Notes: a model not told the origin generated them from the sequence alone. 64,000 nucleotides of DNA from Sweltsa coloradensis (GCA_024449915.1 JAMZAV010000112.1:248001-312000), one strand, 5' to 3'; counted from the stretch's first letter, positions 1 to 11,269 are shown. Made by a program: numbers and translations.

Positions 1-368
1 AAACCAGATGGCTTAAGAGGCAAAGCTGCTTCATCGCAAAGCTTGAGTTTATGCTTTGCCGCCATCGTTACGATTAGCCCCACTGTCTTACTTATGATTA
101 TTACGAGCCTTCCTAAAACTACACAATTGAATAGTTTAACTCATACCTGGAGGGTAGTCAGGTACATGTGGAGAAAATGAAAGTAAATTTTCGTAATTTT
201 ATGCCCAAAAGTTGTAAATTGACGATTATTGTTTTTAAATTGAGTTAGAAGTGGTGTTCCTCCCAGCTTCCTTTATGATGATATTTATCTTGTTTTAATG
301 CCTTAAGTGAATTGGAGGTGAAAATCATTCAAAATTGTGTTCAATGCAGTTGATCTTTACAACCCAGA
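1..368. other. unannotated AT-rich DNA
   Basis: I see no coding exon, repeat copy or structured element here that matches anything else in the window. Confidence 0.4.
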
Positions 369-398
369 TTTTTTTTTTTTTGGGGGGGGGGGGGGGGG
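369..398. repeat. T-run joined to G-run
   Basis: About 13 T are followed directly by 17 G. It is a homopolymer tract likely to be unstable and poorly sequenced; the G run could form a quadruplex. Confidence 0.9.
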
Positions 399-424
399 TT
401 GGAACTGGGTTCATGTAAATTATA

Positions 425-700
425 AAGGATTTGTTAGACGAGTGAGCGCAGCGAACGTAGTCTACAACGCTACTCGATCGGTCCTTGGTCGTGATTAATT
501 CTGTATGTTAAATGTTAAATGTTAAATGTTAAATGTCTGTCTGTCCAGTCCCATACGGCCGAACGGCCAAATAGACTGAGCTGAAATTTTAAACAGACAC
601 CCGTGACCAGATAACTGAGAACTGCTAACAAAATGAGCACAACCTGTTGCGATTTAAACCTGCAAGAAAAAATAAAAAACTGGAAAATACGTTGAAATGT
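425..700 (+). repeat. dispersed repeat with CGAGTGAGCGCAGCGA head
   Basis: The head resembles those of the 2276 and 10395 repeats (GAGCGAAGCGA type), followed by a GTCTGTCTGT tract and a ...GGCCGAACGGCC... block, the same order of parts as in the 10.4-kb repeat but with different bases. It contains an imperfect heptamer array (ATGTTAA units, about 506-535). The right end is not resolved. Membership in the same superfamily is inference. Confidence 0.4.
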
Positions 701-939
701 TAGGATTTATTTTAACGACAATGGTTTTTATTTTGATGACATTTTTTGTTTGTTATTTACCTGGCTGTGAAATGCCGTGTCCAAGGTTAATCGAATGTTG
801 GACGTCAAGGTACCCCCAAATTCCACTCGTAGATGGAGTAAACCTTGCAACACTTTAACGTATTTCGTACTGGCTATGTTTTCCATAGTATTGCCACAGA
901 TGATGGACTACACTGCGTTATGCATTTCAAAACATGTTA

Positions 940-1044
940 AATAATTTAAAAAATACAATCCAGAAATTAAAAAATCTTTTCCGACCGGGGGTTTGAACCC
1001 AGGTCTCCCACATTTTGGGTATAAGGGCGCCTTAGCCATCTAGA
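940..1044 (-). mobile_element. SINE-B copy (tRNA-derived)
   Basis: Read on the minus strand, an A-box-like GTCTAGATGGCTA and a B-box-like GGGTTCAAACCC are followed by a conserved tail containing AATTTCTGGATTGTATT. The same head-plus-tail combination occurs at 30640, 54105 and 54233. The tRNA 5' end abuts, and is probably cut by, the TIR element starting at 1045. Confidence 0.7.
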
Positions 1045-1324
1045 CTAGGGAAACGCCAAAGTCGTTGTTGGACGAGTGAGCGAGTCATGTGTTGAGAACC
1101 CGGGAACATTTGCATTTAAAATTGATTATTATATTTGTATAAATAATAGAGTTTTTAAGTTTAGTTGGTATAAGGGCGCGTCAACTGTAAGGCCATAACG
1201 CGCAACTGTAGCCTAACATAGGCTATATAGATAGGCCTAAGGTAGGGAGAAGAAAAGTAATGTTACCGGGTACTCAACACATGGCTCACTCACTCGTCAA
1301 ACAACGACTTTGGCGTTTCCCTAG
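1045..1324. mobile_element. 280-bp TIR element
   Basis: Left arm 1045-1103 and right arm 1264-1324 are near-perfect inverse copies beginning CTAGGGAAACGCCAAAGTCG. Interior about 160 bp, no ORF. The interior (about 1165-1255) resembles the 5' part of repeat family D seen at 45697 and 56690. The outer ends resemble the CTAGGAAAACG ends of the elements at 2276-2841 and 15117-15893. No clear TSD found. Confidence 0.75.
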
Positions 1325-1589
1325 TAGGTTACAATACAAACTACTGACCAGAATTCAAAGTAATATATCTGTGTTGAAAATGAAAGCCACCTTAGTTGTT
1401 AGTTTGATTTTTTTAAATAAAAAGCAGTGAATTAATGATCATGTTCATTTTTGAGGGTATAAATTAGGTTTTTAGAATAAATACCAGTCACCATTCATGT
1501 ATTGTTATGTACAATAGGTAAATCCAAATAAAATGCACCACGAGGTCGAGTTACATTGAATGTCTAGTGAATACTCGTAATGAAACTAT

Positions 1590-1782
1590 TGTATAGTATG
1601 ATAACTGAAGTAGCGATGAGTAAGGTAAACAATAGCTGTATTTCATCCCCCGGTTCTGAAGACTCTCGAAATGTACAGAAAGATTCTTCAGTATTGTGAA
1701 ATACACATCGCAATCAACCCGTGGTTCTGTTACTCTTTTGATTTACCTCCCACTCAATAAATACGCGAACAAATAATATTGT
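1590..1782 (+). repeat. diverged duplicate, copy 1 (empty site)
   Basis: This stretch aligns with 2842-2880 plus 3604-3795 (shared ACTGAAG, TAAGG.AAACAAT, GCTGTATTT, ACACATCGCAATCA, CGTGGTTCTGTTA). It keeps the uninterrupted TAAACAAT at 1626-1633, where the other copy carries the hAT-1 MITE, so it serves as the paralogous empty site. Confidence 0.7.
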
Positions 1783-2275
1783 TTCGTGGGAACCCTGCCC
1801 AGGGTGCAATGCGTGCCCCTCGTGTGTCTTCTAACTAGATATTTTGGAATACGGATAATTGTGAAGGGATGTCCGAGGTCTGTTTAAGAGGACTCAATCA
1901 CTTTCAATATTCGTAGTAACGACTAAGGAAAACCTCGGGAAAAACCTTCAGTCAGGATTGCCGGTCTCAACGAGATTTGAACCAGGATAGGGCAATGTTT
2001 AAACTAATCTCCCACCAGAGCGCAGCACGATCAAGGTCTGGACGTTGATAAAATAGGAATTTTTACAACATTTTGACGGCAGTGTATTATTGTTGTGGTG
2101 GGTGACAGATTTCCCACCAGAGCGCAGAACGATCGACGTTTGGTCACCGCCATGTGTATGTTAGGCTGGAACCAAAATGCAAAGAGTCCTGTGACCAAAC
2201 CCCGATCATGCGATCCTGGCGGAGAATCCGGGCGAACCAGCTTGGCATTGCCCTCGAACCAACACTGTCGGTTAT
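1783..2275 (-). mobile_element. SINE-C copy, interrupted
   Basis: The minus-strand SINE-C body (GGTTTTTCCCGAGGTTTTCC, CAGTCAGGATTGCCGG on plus) is present at 1783-1990 and the tRNA-like 5' end (plus-strand CCAACACTGTCGG) at 2262-2275. About 250 bp of foreign sequence separates them, including two copies of a CCCACCAGAGCGCAG motif about 100 bp apart. Confidence 0.65.
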
Positions 2276-2841
2276 TGGATGAGCGAAGCGAAGACTTCAA
2301 TTTCACTGAAATCCCCCCCCCCCCAAAAAAAAGAAATAGATTTTTTTATGTTTGTCTGTTTGTTTGCTCTCTACCGGGAAAACGGCATATGCGATCTGGA
2401 TGAAAATTTGAGGGAACCTTCGAAATCTCTGAACTTAGACCTGCCACGTTTTTAGGTACAATCGAAGAAATATTTCTCATGAATATCGTACTTTTACGAT
2501 TTTTTTCGATTTAAAGTGCGATATTTTCGTGACATTTGGGCCGATTCTGACCAAACGGGTGGGGCTACAACGTTCATATTTTACATGGACATTAAGGTAA
2601 TGGTGATGTATTGCTTTCTGAAAGAAAAAGTTGAAAAGTTAGCCAGAATCCATAGAATAAAGGTTTTAATATGAGTTTTTTGGGGTTTATAATAACAATT
2701 AACAAGTAACAATAGAAACTTGACAACAATCACCTACAATGCATTCAAAAAGCACTTGCAAAGGAAAAGTGGTCCTACGCAAACTAAAAACTTACAAAAA
2801 AGCTCATCCATCAACGCGGCGGGACTTTAGAGTTTTCCTAG
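2276..2841 (+). mobile_element. dispersed non-autonomous element, copy 1
   Basis: It is bounded by TTGGATGAGCGAAGCGAAG and GCTCATCCATCAACGCGG...TTTTCCTAG. An inverted second copy lies at 15117-15893. It carries a TTTGTCTGTTTGTTTG tract and a distinctive block with CAAACGGGTGGGGCTAC, but no ORF of note. The short inverse match GGATGAGC/GCTCATCC near the ends may be a subterminal repeat. Superfamily unknown. Confidence 0.7.
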
Positions 2842-2880
2842 TAGTATAAAACTGAAGTATTCATAAGTAAGGCAAACAAT

Positions 2881-3603
2881 CAGTGGCGTAACTACCGCCC
2901 CCGCAGCCCCCGCGATCGCGGGGGGGCCCGGGGGTATGAGGGGCCCGGAACGGGATGATTATATACAGTGTTTTGACTTTAGTCAGACTTTGTCGCCAAG
3001 CAATACTAAACAAACTGGATGTCTTATTATAAAGGATATCTATATAAGTTCTTGAAAAGCACTCAAAATTTCATAACTTCATTAAGGAGTGATTGCACCA
3101 GCAGGGTTGGCTGATTCACGAAGTCCCGGATTGAATCCCGTTGAGATCGGAAATCCTGACTGAAGGTTTTTTCCGAGGTTTTCCTCAGTCATAAATGCTA
3201 ATGCAAGGGATTGAGTGCTCTATAGAACAGCCCTCGGGCATCCCTTCGCAATTGTCCTAACAGAATATATACCTAGTTAGACACCTGAAGAGGGACATGC
3301 ATTGCACCCTTGGGCAGACTTCCCAATAAAACAACACGACTACTTACGAGATATAGGCAGGCCTACTTTACGTTATCAAATTATTGAGGTGAAATTCAAA
3401 CATATTACAATTTTTTTTTCAAATAATATTCTTAGTGTTCAAAAATATCAAAAATGAAACCGTCCTAAAGTCATAAAGTAAGTTGACCCCCCCCCAACCC
3501 CCCGCCCACAGAGGCTCGTCACTTACAAACACCACCTTTATTATAGAAGGGCCCAAGTGAACTACGTTTGCGGGGGGCCCGCACTTAGTAAGTTACGCCA
3601 CTG
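2881..3603. mobile_element. hAT-1 MITE
   Basis: The ends are CAGTGGCGTAACTA and an inverse ending GTTACGCCACTG, a CAGTGGCGTA-type end typical of hAT elements. The 8-bp flanks are CAAACAAT (2873-2880) and TAAACAAT (3604-3611), a TSD with one mismatch. The duplicate at 1626-1633 reads TAAACAAT without insertion. Subterminal regions are strongly G/C-biased (GCGGGGGGCCC). No transposase. A SINE-C is nested inside. Confidence 0.9.
3097..3337 (+). mobile_element. SINE-C copy nested in hAT-1 MITE
   Basis: A plus-strand SINE-C with a degenerate tRNA-like head (GGTTGGCTG..., B-box-like GGATTGAATCC), the conserved body (ATCCTGACTGAAGG, CCGAGGTTTTCCTCAGTC, AAGGGATTGAGTG) and the distal part (ACACCTGAAGAGGG, CATTGCACCC). 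It lies inside the MITE, so it inserted later. Confidence 0.8.
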
Positions 3604-3795
3604 TAAACAATGCTGTATTTTATCTCTCGGTACGGTAGTGAAGACTCTTGAAATATGTGCTAGCCTCTAGTCTACAATCTAGATCATTGTTCAATATTGT
3701 GATACACATCGCAATCAGTTCGTGGTTCTGTTATTCTCACCCGTTTCGCGATTCATCTCACACTCAATAAAAACACGAACTAATAAAAACTTTCA
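3604..3795 (+). repeat. diverged duplicate, copy 2 (right part)
   Basis: This continues the homology to 1634-1782 after the hAT-1 insertion; the left part of this copy is 2842-2880. It includes an extra ~35 bp around 3660-3695 relative to copy 1. Confidence 0.65.
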
Positions 3796-4304
3796 ATTGA
3801 ATTACAGAAAAATACTTGTTCTATTTTATTTTGGCTCGTTTGAAGTTGCTTTGAAGATTCCCCTCAAAGTGAGACTAGCAAGTCGCAAATATGATAGAAA
3901 ACTTTACTTTTTTTTTAAACTTTAACTTACAGCGTGCAAGGTAAAATAAAAATATAAGACATATCGCATTCTTGTGTGACCCAATTTAATTTACAGTTCT
4001 CAGCGTTCAATATAGAGTACGTAAACAAAAGTATTCAACATTTGGTTATTCGTAATTTTCTAAAAGAATAAAGTCGCGTTCTCATTGTTGAAATGAACTG
4101 AGCAAATTATTTGAAAGTTCGTTAGCTTTAGCTCGATGTTCCAGTAAAATAGGGTAATGGGGGAAGACAGAGTAGGGAAAATAGTTCAAAATTTTAAACA
4201 GAATCGGATTAGATAAAGTGTCAATTAAGTAAATTGAACATCAGGCGTAGGCGGTTGTCGGATATTTTTACATGTACTGAAGGAAAACCCTGGGGAATTA
4301 CTTA
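3796..4304. other. unannotated AT-rich DNA
   Basis: I see no repeat copy or supported exon. Only short open stretches of low-complexity composition occur. Confidence 0.4.
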
Positions 4305-4581
4305 GTTGTCACCATAGATATTGAACACCTATTGTAGGCTAGATTAGCAGTCTCCTATACCTCCGCACAGGCGCGAGCGTAGCAAATTGAAGAGGCAATC
4401 GGCCCAATTCAAGATGGCGATTTGACGTTTTAATTATTTTATGCTTTTTAATGCAATAAAGTATTTTACTGGATTGTTTGATATGGTTTTAGCTTGTGCA
4501 GCATAGTATTGAACAAACAGAAACAATACGAAGTTATTGCATAAGGGAATTTAGTAATCATTCGGTGTTAATGGCTAGAAA

Positions 4582-4620
<39 letters not shown>

Positions 4621-5163
4621 ATTGTATTTAGAGTCTACCCACTCAGTTATATAACTGATTTTCAGTGGGGGACAGTAAATCAAAGTGACCAAGCCAACCC
4701 TGTAGGCCCCGGCGCAATCGACGAGTGAGCGATAACCAACCAAAGATCGATATTTTTAATAGGAAATATAGCAATCAGTGGTATGGACAGTGCGAACACC
4801 CGCGAATCAACGCCAGAATCAACAAGGCCGATTCAGAACAACTCTGAATTTATTATGTGCTTCGTTGCTAGAACGGCTCCAAAGTCACCGCTTACAAACT
4901 CCTAAGACATGAACTGATGGACTTAAGTCCAAATCAGAAGTTAAAAAACTTCTGACTTTGGCGGGAATCGAACCCTGGACCTTCTGCATTGGAAGCAGAT
5001 ACGCTAACAACAAGACCAACGAGCCACACAAATGGGCGGTAATCTTGAGAACTATTTGGGCCACAAATCGCTCCCATTTACCTAACATGCAAACTGGCAT
5101 TTCAAGATGGACCACTGACTCCAATCTAGCCTACAATAGGTGTTCAATATCTATGGTTGTCAC
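4305..5163. mobile_element. hAT-2 MITE with perfect 8-bp TSD
   Basis: The element proper is 4313-5155, with TIRs starting CATAGATATTGAACACC and continuing through GTAGGCTAGAT. It is flanked by identical GTTGTCAC at 4305-4312 and 5156-5163. Without the nested SINE-A it is about 380 bp and aligns along its length, in inverse orientation, to 36874-37313. 8-bp TSD plus CA...TG ends indicate the hAT superfamily. No transposase. Confidence 0.92.
4575..5035 (-). mobile_element. SINE-A, full length, nested in hAT-2 MITE
   Basis: The tRNA-like head lies at about 4965-5030 on the minus strand (A box TGGCTCGTTGG, anticodon-arm TCTGC TTCCAAT GCAGA, B box GGTTCGATTCC). Then come a ~330-bp body, a terminal hairpin segment (CAGTTATATAACTG, ACTGAGTGGG) and an (ATTT)n tail of about 40 bp at 4583-4621. 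MITE homology stops at about 4573 and resumes after 5035. This is the longest copy of the family here and the reference for the fragments elsewhere. Confidence 0.85.
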
Positions 5164-5406
5164 TGTACATCGAAAAGTTGTCTTTTGAGTTCACGTGGCT
5201 ATATGTTCATTATAATGGTCTTTTTTTAAATACTGCCAAACAAGAGTTTGTTTTTGTTAAACGTGTAGTAAGAAACGATTTATCGTGTGAATGCCATGAA
5301 TGGCACTTCATCTAAGAATTAGAAATAAATAAAAACGAGAAATTCGTTGTACCAAATATGTAATTAATCGGTCAGGTATTTCAGAAATTAAATTGATTGG
5401 ATATTG

Positions 5407-5946
5407 GCTAAATGAAAGAGTACCTTTAATAAAACAAGGGGAAAAAAAATTTGGTCGGGTCATAACCTCACTATCGACTATTAAATGACGTTTTTTGACA
5501 ATTATAGTGTAGCCAGCACAGATAGTGCAAAATTAAATTTTGTGAATCGGTTTTCTGGATATAGTTTTTTACACCTTTAGCTACAACTTCAGCTATAGGG
5601 ACAAATAGATTTCTGAAGTAAAAGTTGGTTTACGATTTTTTTGCCAGACGATACAAAAATCAAAAAAATTCATATTTGTACCGTTTGACAAAAAAAATCG
5701 TAAACCAACTGTATTTTCAGAAATCTATTTGTCCTTATAGTTGAAGTTGTAGCTAAAGGTGTTAAGAAACTGTATCCAGAAAACCGATTCTCAAAAATTA
5801 ATTTTGCAATAACTGTGCTGGCTACACTATTGTCAAAAAAACAACACATAATGGCCAAAAGTAAGGTTACGTCCCGCCCAAAAAAAATTTTCCTTTTTTT
5901 TTCCTGTTTTAAGTAAGGCCCTCTTTCATTCAGAAAACTTTTCAGC
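5407..5946. repeat. 540-bp foldback (long inverted repeat)
   Basis: Left arm 5407-5661 and right arm 5668-5946 are inverse copies with roughly 80-90% identity by eye and a loop under 10 bp. Matching blocks include AGTGTAGCCAGCACAG, GAATCGGTTTTCTGGATA, CACCTTTAGCTACAACTTC and GTTGGTTTACGATTTTTTT. Any transcript crossing it would form a long hairpin. No TSD or ORF found. Confidence 0.9.
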
Positions 5947-6014
5947 CATGTTTCTTCAACTTTCAAATTATCGGCCAGAGGTAGTACAATAGCCTTAACG
6001 TCTCATATTTATGC

Positions 6015-6285
6015 AACTTGGCTAATCGAGACGAAGAGAGGGACGTAAGGGATGACGCGAGGGGACAAGGGGTGGACAGGCTTGTGCTGGTCAGAACCAG
6101 CAACAAGCGTATGGAGAGGGCAAGGGTTCCCCCACGTCGTGGTTGTCTAACGTCTGTGTCATCATCCGTCTGTGTTGTCATTGTCGTCGCCGTCGGGGAG
6201 GTAGTCAAAGGGAAGGGGAAAGTTCCCCGACGACGACCCAGAGCTCGCCATTAGTTTCAGGGAGAAAAACTCCCCTTGTCACGGA
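6015..6285 (+). repeat. repeat family D copy (GTC-rich)
   Basis: It shares ordered blocks with 45697-45925 and 56690-56890: TGCTGGTCAGAACCAGC, GGTTCCCCCACGTCGTGGT, a GTCGTCGCCGTCGGGGAGGT block, AGTTCCCCGACGACGA and CCAGAGCTCGCCATTAGTTT. The GTC-rich middle creates open frames on both strands that are not credible genes. The 5' end is more diverged. Confidence 0.65.
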
Positions 6286-8450
6286 CCAAACCATACCAAA
6301 ATTAGGATACGAAAAAGTTTTCGATTTCTTGAAAAAAAAATCTAGCTTGCATGTGAAAGTTTAGCGCTGAAAAAACTATTATTTCTTGATTTTATCCTGA
6401 ATTGAAGTATTATTGAAATTATCTTTATCTAGTTGAATAGGTTAATTAATACTGTGAGATGACGATATTTCCTATAACTGTACAAATATATTCATAGGAA
6501 GTGAAAATGCATTTAATTTCCTTTCAACTTAATCGCTCTGATAATATAAATGTTCTCCTATAAGGTTGAGGAGGAAGCTCAAGTAACGGCGCACGTTAAA
6601 CCGATGACAAAGTCTAATCTTGCAAGTGTGTCATTACTTATACCTCAACCCCCTCAATTAGCCTAATTAGCTCGCTAAAACGTACAGGGATTATATAGAA
6701 TCGGTTTGAAATTACAATCATTGGAATTGATGATATATATTGTAACAGAGATAACGGGGGTGGTACTAGCTTGATGTATTCAATGAGACGATCCATCAAA
6801 CATTTTAGCATCGTCAATACATTCGGAAGTGATTAGTGTAAAGTACGCACATTTACCCATTGAGTTGAGGCATTAACTATTAGATCAAGGTTGGCTTTTA
6901 AAGGAAGCTTACAAATGCAAAGAAAAGGCTCAATTTCAAGTTTAAACTAGATAAAATTTCAAAATTGAGTTTGATCAAATCGTGAAAAATAACTTCTAGT
7001 GTGAGTTTTATGAACGATTCAAAATAAAAAAAATAGTTAACAGAATAAAACAAAGATGAATTAGAAAAAATAAATTGACTTTTTAATGGTCAATTTTGAA
7101 ATGACGAATGAAAAACAATTTGCAATCTATGATAGTATCTACTTTGAAATCTAGTAAGTTTTTCAATTTGAAATTTGAAAAAAAAACATGGAAATCATGG
7201 AAGTTGTTTTATTTTGTATAGTATTTTTTCCAATTTACACAGCAATGTAAAATCACAATAAATACTTTTGTGGAATTTTAAATTGCAATAAAGATACTCA
7301 ATAGTATCAATTGTAATTTTAAGAAAGCATGACCTACAAAATAAAGGTAATCTCCCAATTTGGAAATACAAATTTACTGTTACAAAAAAATACATTGAAT
7401 TTACCCTTATCAATGTCATACGTGTTAGTAAACTAGAATTGTCAAAGAAATCAGCTATTTGATATCAACAAAAACGCAAAACAAAAATACACCATCGATT
7501 CTCAATAGTAATTAAATATAACAGTATATAATTCGTTTAGTATTATTAAGTAAACTATAGTTATATTGGGAGATTATGTCAGACCGTGCATTGCATACTA
7601 TAATGTACAGTCTTCCATTAAAATAACACAACACCAATTATTTAGTTAACTCCGAGAGCACGGGATAACTTGCCTCATGTATATTTCTGAAGTAATAACA
7701 CATTTAAATAAGAATGAACATATTCTTTTGAAACTTAGTTGTTACAAGTTTCAGAACAATTGTTTAGAAGTTGGGAAATTTAGTGTTGTTAATTCAAAAC
7801 AAGGCAGTCAAAACAAAAGTTTTGCTCAAGAATGGCAAAGAGAAAATGACAAGTAGCTCAGACGAAATTTATTAAAATGTCTACCAACGTAATTAAATAA
7901 AATTGCATGCATCATGTTTTATTTAGTTGGTTACTTCTATATTGTGCGCATGCAAACATCACTACAGTGTGAATGTAATTTTATATCATATAGTTACTGA
8001 CAGATATAAGAAGTATACACATTTTAAAAAATCAAAACATACAATAAAGCAACAGTAAATTAATACAAAACAATGCTTTTTAAGAAAATAGTTTGTTAAC
8101 AAGGAGTGAAAACATGCGATCGAAGGTGGTTGTGGCAATGAGAAACACAATGACATATTTAGAAGTACCCGTACAGGCAATCGAACATGTGTGACAAAAA
8201 TACCATTATAATAGAACAAGAACACATAACAACACATTCGTAAAATTAGATATTTGTGATAATTTACATTGAATGTCTCCATTTGTCCCAATTCACATCA
8301 AAACATTAAAAATTTAAAAATTTGTGATCATTAACATTACATTAGTCTTTTGTCTCTAACGAACGTTATTGTTTACCATAAATGATTGCATTTTACACAA
8401 CCTTATTATTTAAAAAAATATATACGGCACGGGTATTAATTGCAGACATT
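6286..8450. other. long unannotated AT-rich stretch
   Basis: About 2.2 kb with no match to any family recognised here and no ORF above about 100 codons with credible composition. It could be intronic or intergenic. Confidence 0.4.
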
Positions 8451-8904
8451 GGATCCAGGGCCCCGGGGGGAGGGGGGGGGGGGGTAGTTAAAAGCAAAAG
8501 CTGTCCGAAATGTTCGCAAACTTAAGCTCCGTGAGTGATATCAAAGTGAATAAAGGTGGAATAGATAGTCTATAGAGAAATGACGGCGACAGAACATCAG
8601 TAATCCCCTTGTGATACAAGAAGAAGGATCTAAGAACAGCTGTTCTCGGCCATGGATCATTGTGCACTCCGCTTAGTGGTTCAATAAATTGTTATCAAGT
8701 CCTAGTAGGCGGGTGGATCGTCTTTTGTTTCGGGGGGATTACGACGGTCAGAGACGACGTCGACGTCGAAGCCGGAGGATTGAATTCGCTCTCGTGTTCT
8801 CGTTCGGGTGAACTCGGATATGGGGTAGAACGCCGAACGGCGTTTTGGTTACTTACAATAATATGAAGTTTTGTTTCGAAAATGGTCAACATTTGGAATG
8901 TCAC
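8451..8904. other. CpG-rich patch with a G run
   Basis: A G-rich run (about 8466-8484) is followed at 8640-8870 by a stretch with much more CpG than its surroundings (GACGACGTCGACGTCG). Both strands are open for 65-70 codons. The minus-strand reading is Pro/Ser/Thr-rich and a GTAAGT donor-like site lies at about 8853 on that strand. It might be an exon, a CpG island or an old repeat; no family recognised. Confidence 0.25.
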
Positions 8905-10394
8905 GATAAGATAGTGTTGAATGTAAATTGGGAAGGTCGTCTGTTCAATCTAGAATCAAGGTTTATCAATGTTATAGCATAACAATTAATAAAGACTACA
9001 TTTGTAATGTTATTGGTATTGTATTGTGCATTGACTTCTAAGTAAAAATATCATTTATAATTTTTATTTTTGAAACAAATGCATTTTAATATTCCAATGC
9101 ATGCCTACATCACACTTTGCCTGTGGAGATTAATTTGTGTTGCTTGATTGTTTAAAATGCTAATACACCTTGGCAAGTCCATCCCTAATATCTAAATAAT
9201 ACATATTACAAAGTCACCTAAAAAGGACACAAATAAGAAAACAAGTGAAAATTATAATGGTGATTTACAAGAAAAAAAGTTATATAATCTCAATAATACA
9301 AAACATTTTATTTTTGGGAAAAATTTTTGGGATTTTTTTGAATTTGGGAAATCTTTAATATTGCTCAGTAATAAATAAATAACATTTTCAAAATGATGTT
9401 TCGAAATGAATCTAAGAAGAGGGAAAGTCCAAATTATTTCAGTGAAGAAAACTTAAAAAATAATAGTTGCAGTGGAGAGTTAACATCCACGGGAAGTGAT
9501 AAGAAAATGAAAAGTTAACGCAAGTCAAACGTTGGTTCAAAGGAAGATAGAGCTGTTAAACAAACTCCCAACTCCTAAATCCACACCGAGATACGTGGCT
9601 AATCTCTGTAGTCCCGTGAAAGAGGGTTCATTATTAATTAATGAACTTCGCTTCCCAGATGAACACCGGTTAAGTTTCATTGAATAAAATCGCGTTAAGT
9701 ATAGTCTCATCTTAATTTTGGCGACGGGATCTTAGAGGAGATTATTTTCCTTTTCGGGGAAATAAATAATTTCGAGAATTGGAAAACCAGATAAATGACC
9801 AGTTACATTAATATTATAAATAATTACAACTCTGTCTATTTCGTTCTTGTGAGTAATAAACACCTAATAAAAACGTTCACTTCCGGTCAATGTTTGCGAA
9901 GTTTTTTTTTAATCAAACTGGAACTTTTTTGGGAAAACAAGCCATGCAAGAATTAGGGTAACCTTCTTGCGTACGCCAAACATTTTAGCTTCATTGAGTC
10001 TACATACTATAGTCGCCGGTAATACATCCTGACCCACACTAAACACTCCAGCTATTACACGCTCGACTATACACACAGAGCACAGAGCCATATCATTAAT
10101 TGTCTGTTTCAGGCGATTAGAACCCCGGGCAACATAACCACAGACTCGAACTACAAATAGGTATAATTGAATCAGAACTATGAACAATCTATGTATGTCA
10201 GATGGAATTACACGATGAGTGTCCAAATGTGATTTGTGTGTGGTTAAGTAATATTTGATGTTGTAATTATGAGTATTATGTGTAATTATTTTATTAATTG
10301 CGTTTAAAATCACACACCAACGTTGTATGTACATTCATATTATATACACACAATCATGCATTGGCTTTTCAATTAAATTGTTTAATCCCAGTCA
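8905..10394. other. unannotated stretch with a 141-codon minus ORF
   Basis: Mostly AT-rich sequence. The minus strand is open from an ATG at 10334 to 9909 (141 codons), the longest open frame outside the LINE. Its product is hydrophobic-patchy and unrecognised, with no splice or promoter context. I treat it as chance or part of an unrecognised repeat. Confidence 0.3.
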
Positions 10395-11108
10395 TAATTA
10401 AGCGAGCGAAGCGAGCGTTTCCATTTGACTCTGCCGGAAAAATTAGTCACTGGTTTTGTTTTTTTTTTTTTTTGTTTGTTTGTTTGTTTGTTTGTTTTTT
10501 TGTTTGTATGTCTCGCGATAACGTTCGAACGGAGGCTCGGATCGAGTTGAAATTTTCACCATCCGCAAGCTTTGTTCTCGATTGAATGCCATTAGTTTTG
10601 TGGCAAAATCGTTCAAAAAGTTAAAAAGTTACATTAAAGTTAATCGAAAGTTTTTTTTTCAAACTCAACGGCGACAAAATCTGAGATAGCCAAATCATTT
10701 AGAATGTCCGTCCGGTCACGAATATGTTAATTTATTTTGATCCGATAAGTAGTGTAGATGGAAATTACATTATAACAAAAGTAACGTTGCCATGGCAACG
10801 AAAAGACGCGCGAAGTTTCTAATGCACTGCCACCTAGAAGTAATCAAAATACTTTCGACAAAAAATCAGTCTATTATTTGTCAACAAAGAGTTTAAATAG
10901 TTTCCCCAAGGAATCAAGGTCTTCTAGATGGCGGTGGATTTTATCCACAAAGTAAAGGTTTACACACGGGTTTACCCAAATACCTTGGCAATAATAAATA
11001 ATACTGGAAACGCGAACGTCGTCAAATTTTAAATTTAAAAAAATGTGCAATGTGGTCTAGCTATAGCACGTGCTCGCTTATCAACGCGTCCAACTGAGCG
11101 TTTCCTAG
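10395..11108 (+). mobile_element. repeat family J, copy 1
   Basis: It begins TTAAGCGAGCGAAGCGAGCG, then a T-run with (GTTT)n, then blocks ATAACGTTCGAACGGAGGCT, GATTGAATGCCATTAG, GTTGCCATGGCAACG and a segment with CGGTGGATTTTATCC. The right end is GCTCGCTTATCAACGCG...GCGTTTCCTAG. The second copy at 29435-30087 is about 95% identical by eye. The end resembles those of the 2276 and 15117 elements, suggesting one superfamily. No ORF for mobilisation. Confidence 0.85.
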
Positions 11109-11269
11109 TATAGTGTAGGGCGTGCCGTTATTTTGTTTTTGTCATGTGTTATAACACTGTTGAATATATACTCACTCATCGACCATGTTAAAACCCAAAA
11201 AAATATTTTTTACCACGTGATCTATAGCACAATACTACACTAAAATGACAGTTTAAAAAATTATATCTT

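Noticed and set aside
9909..10334. 141-codon minus-strand open frame
   Set aside because: No recognised domain, no promoter or splice context, AT-rich hydrophobic patches; could be chance or an unknown repeat.
10470..10585. Phe-Val-Cys-Leu repeat-like peptide
   Set aside because: It arises from the (GTTT)n tract of repeat family J and is not conserved as a frame in copy 2.
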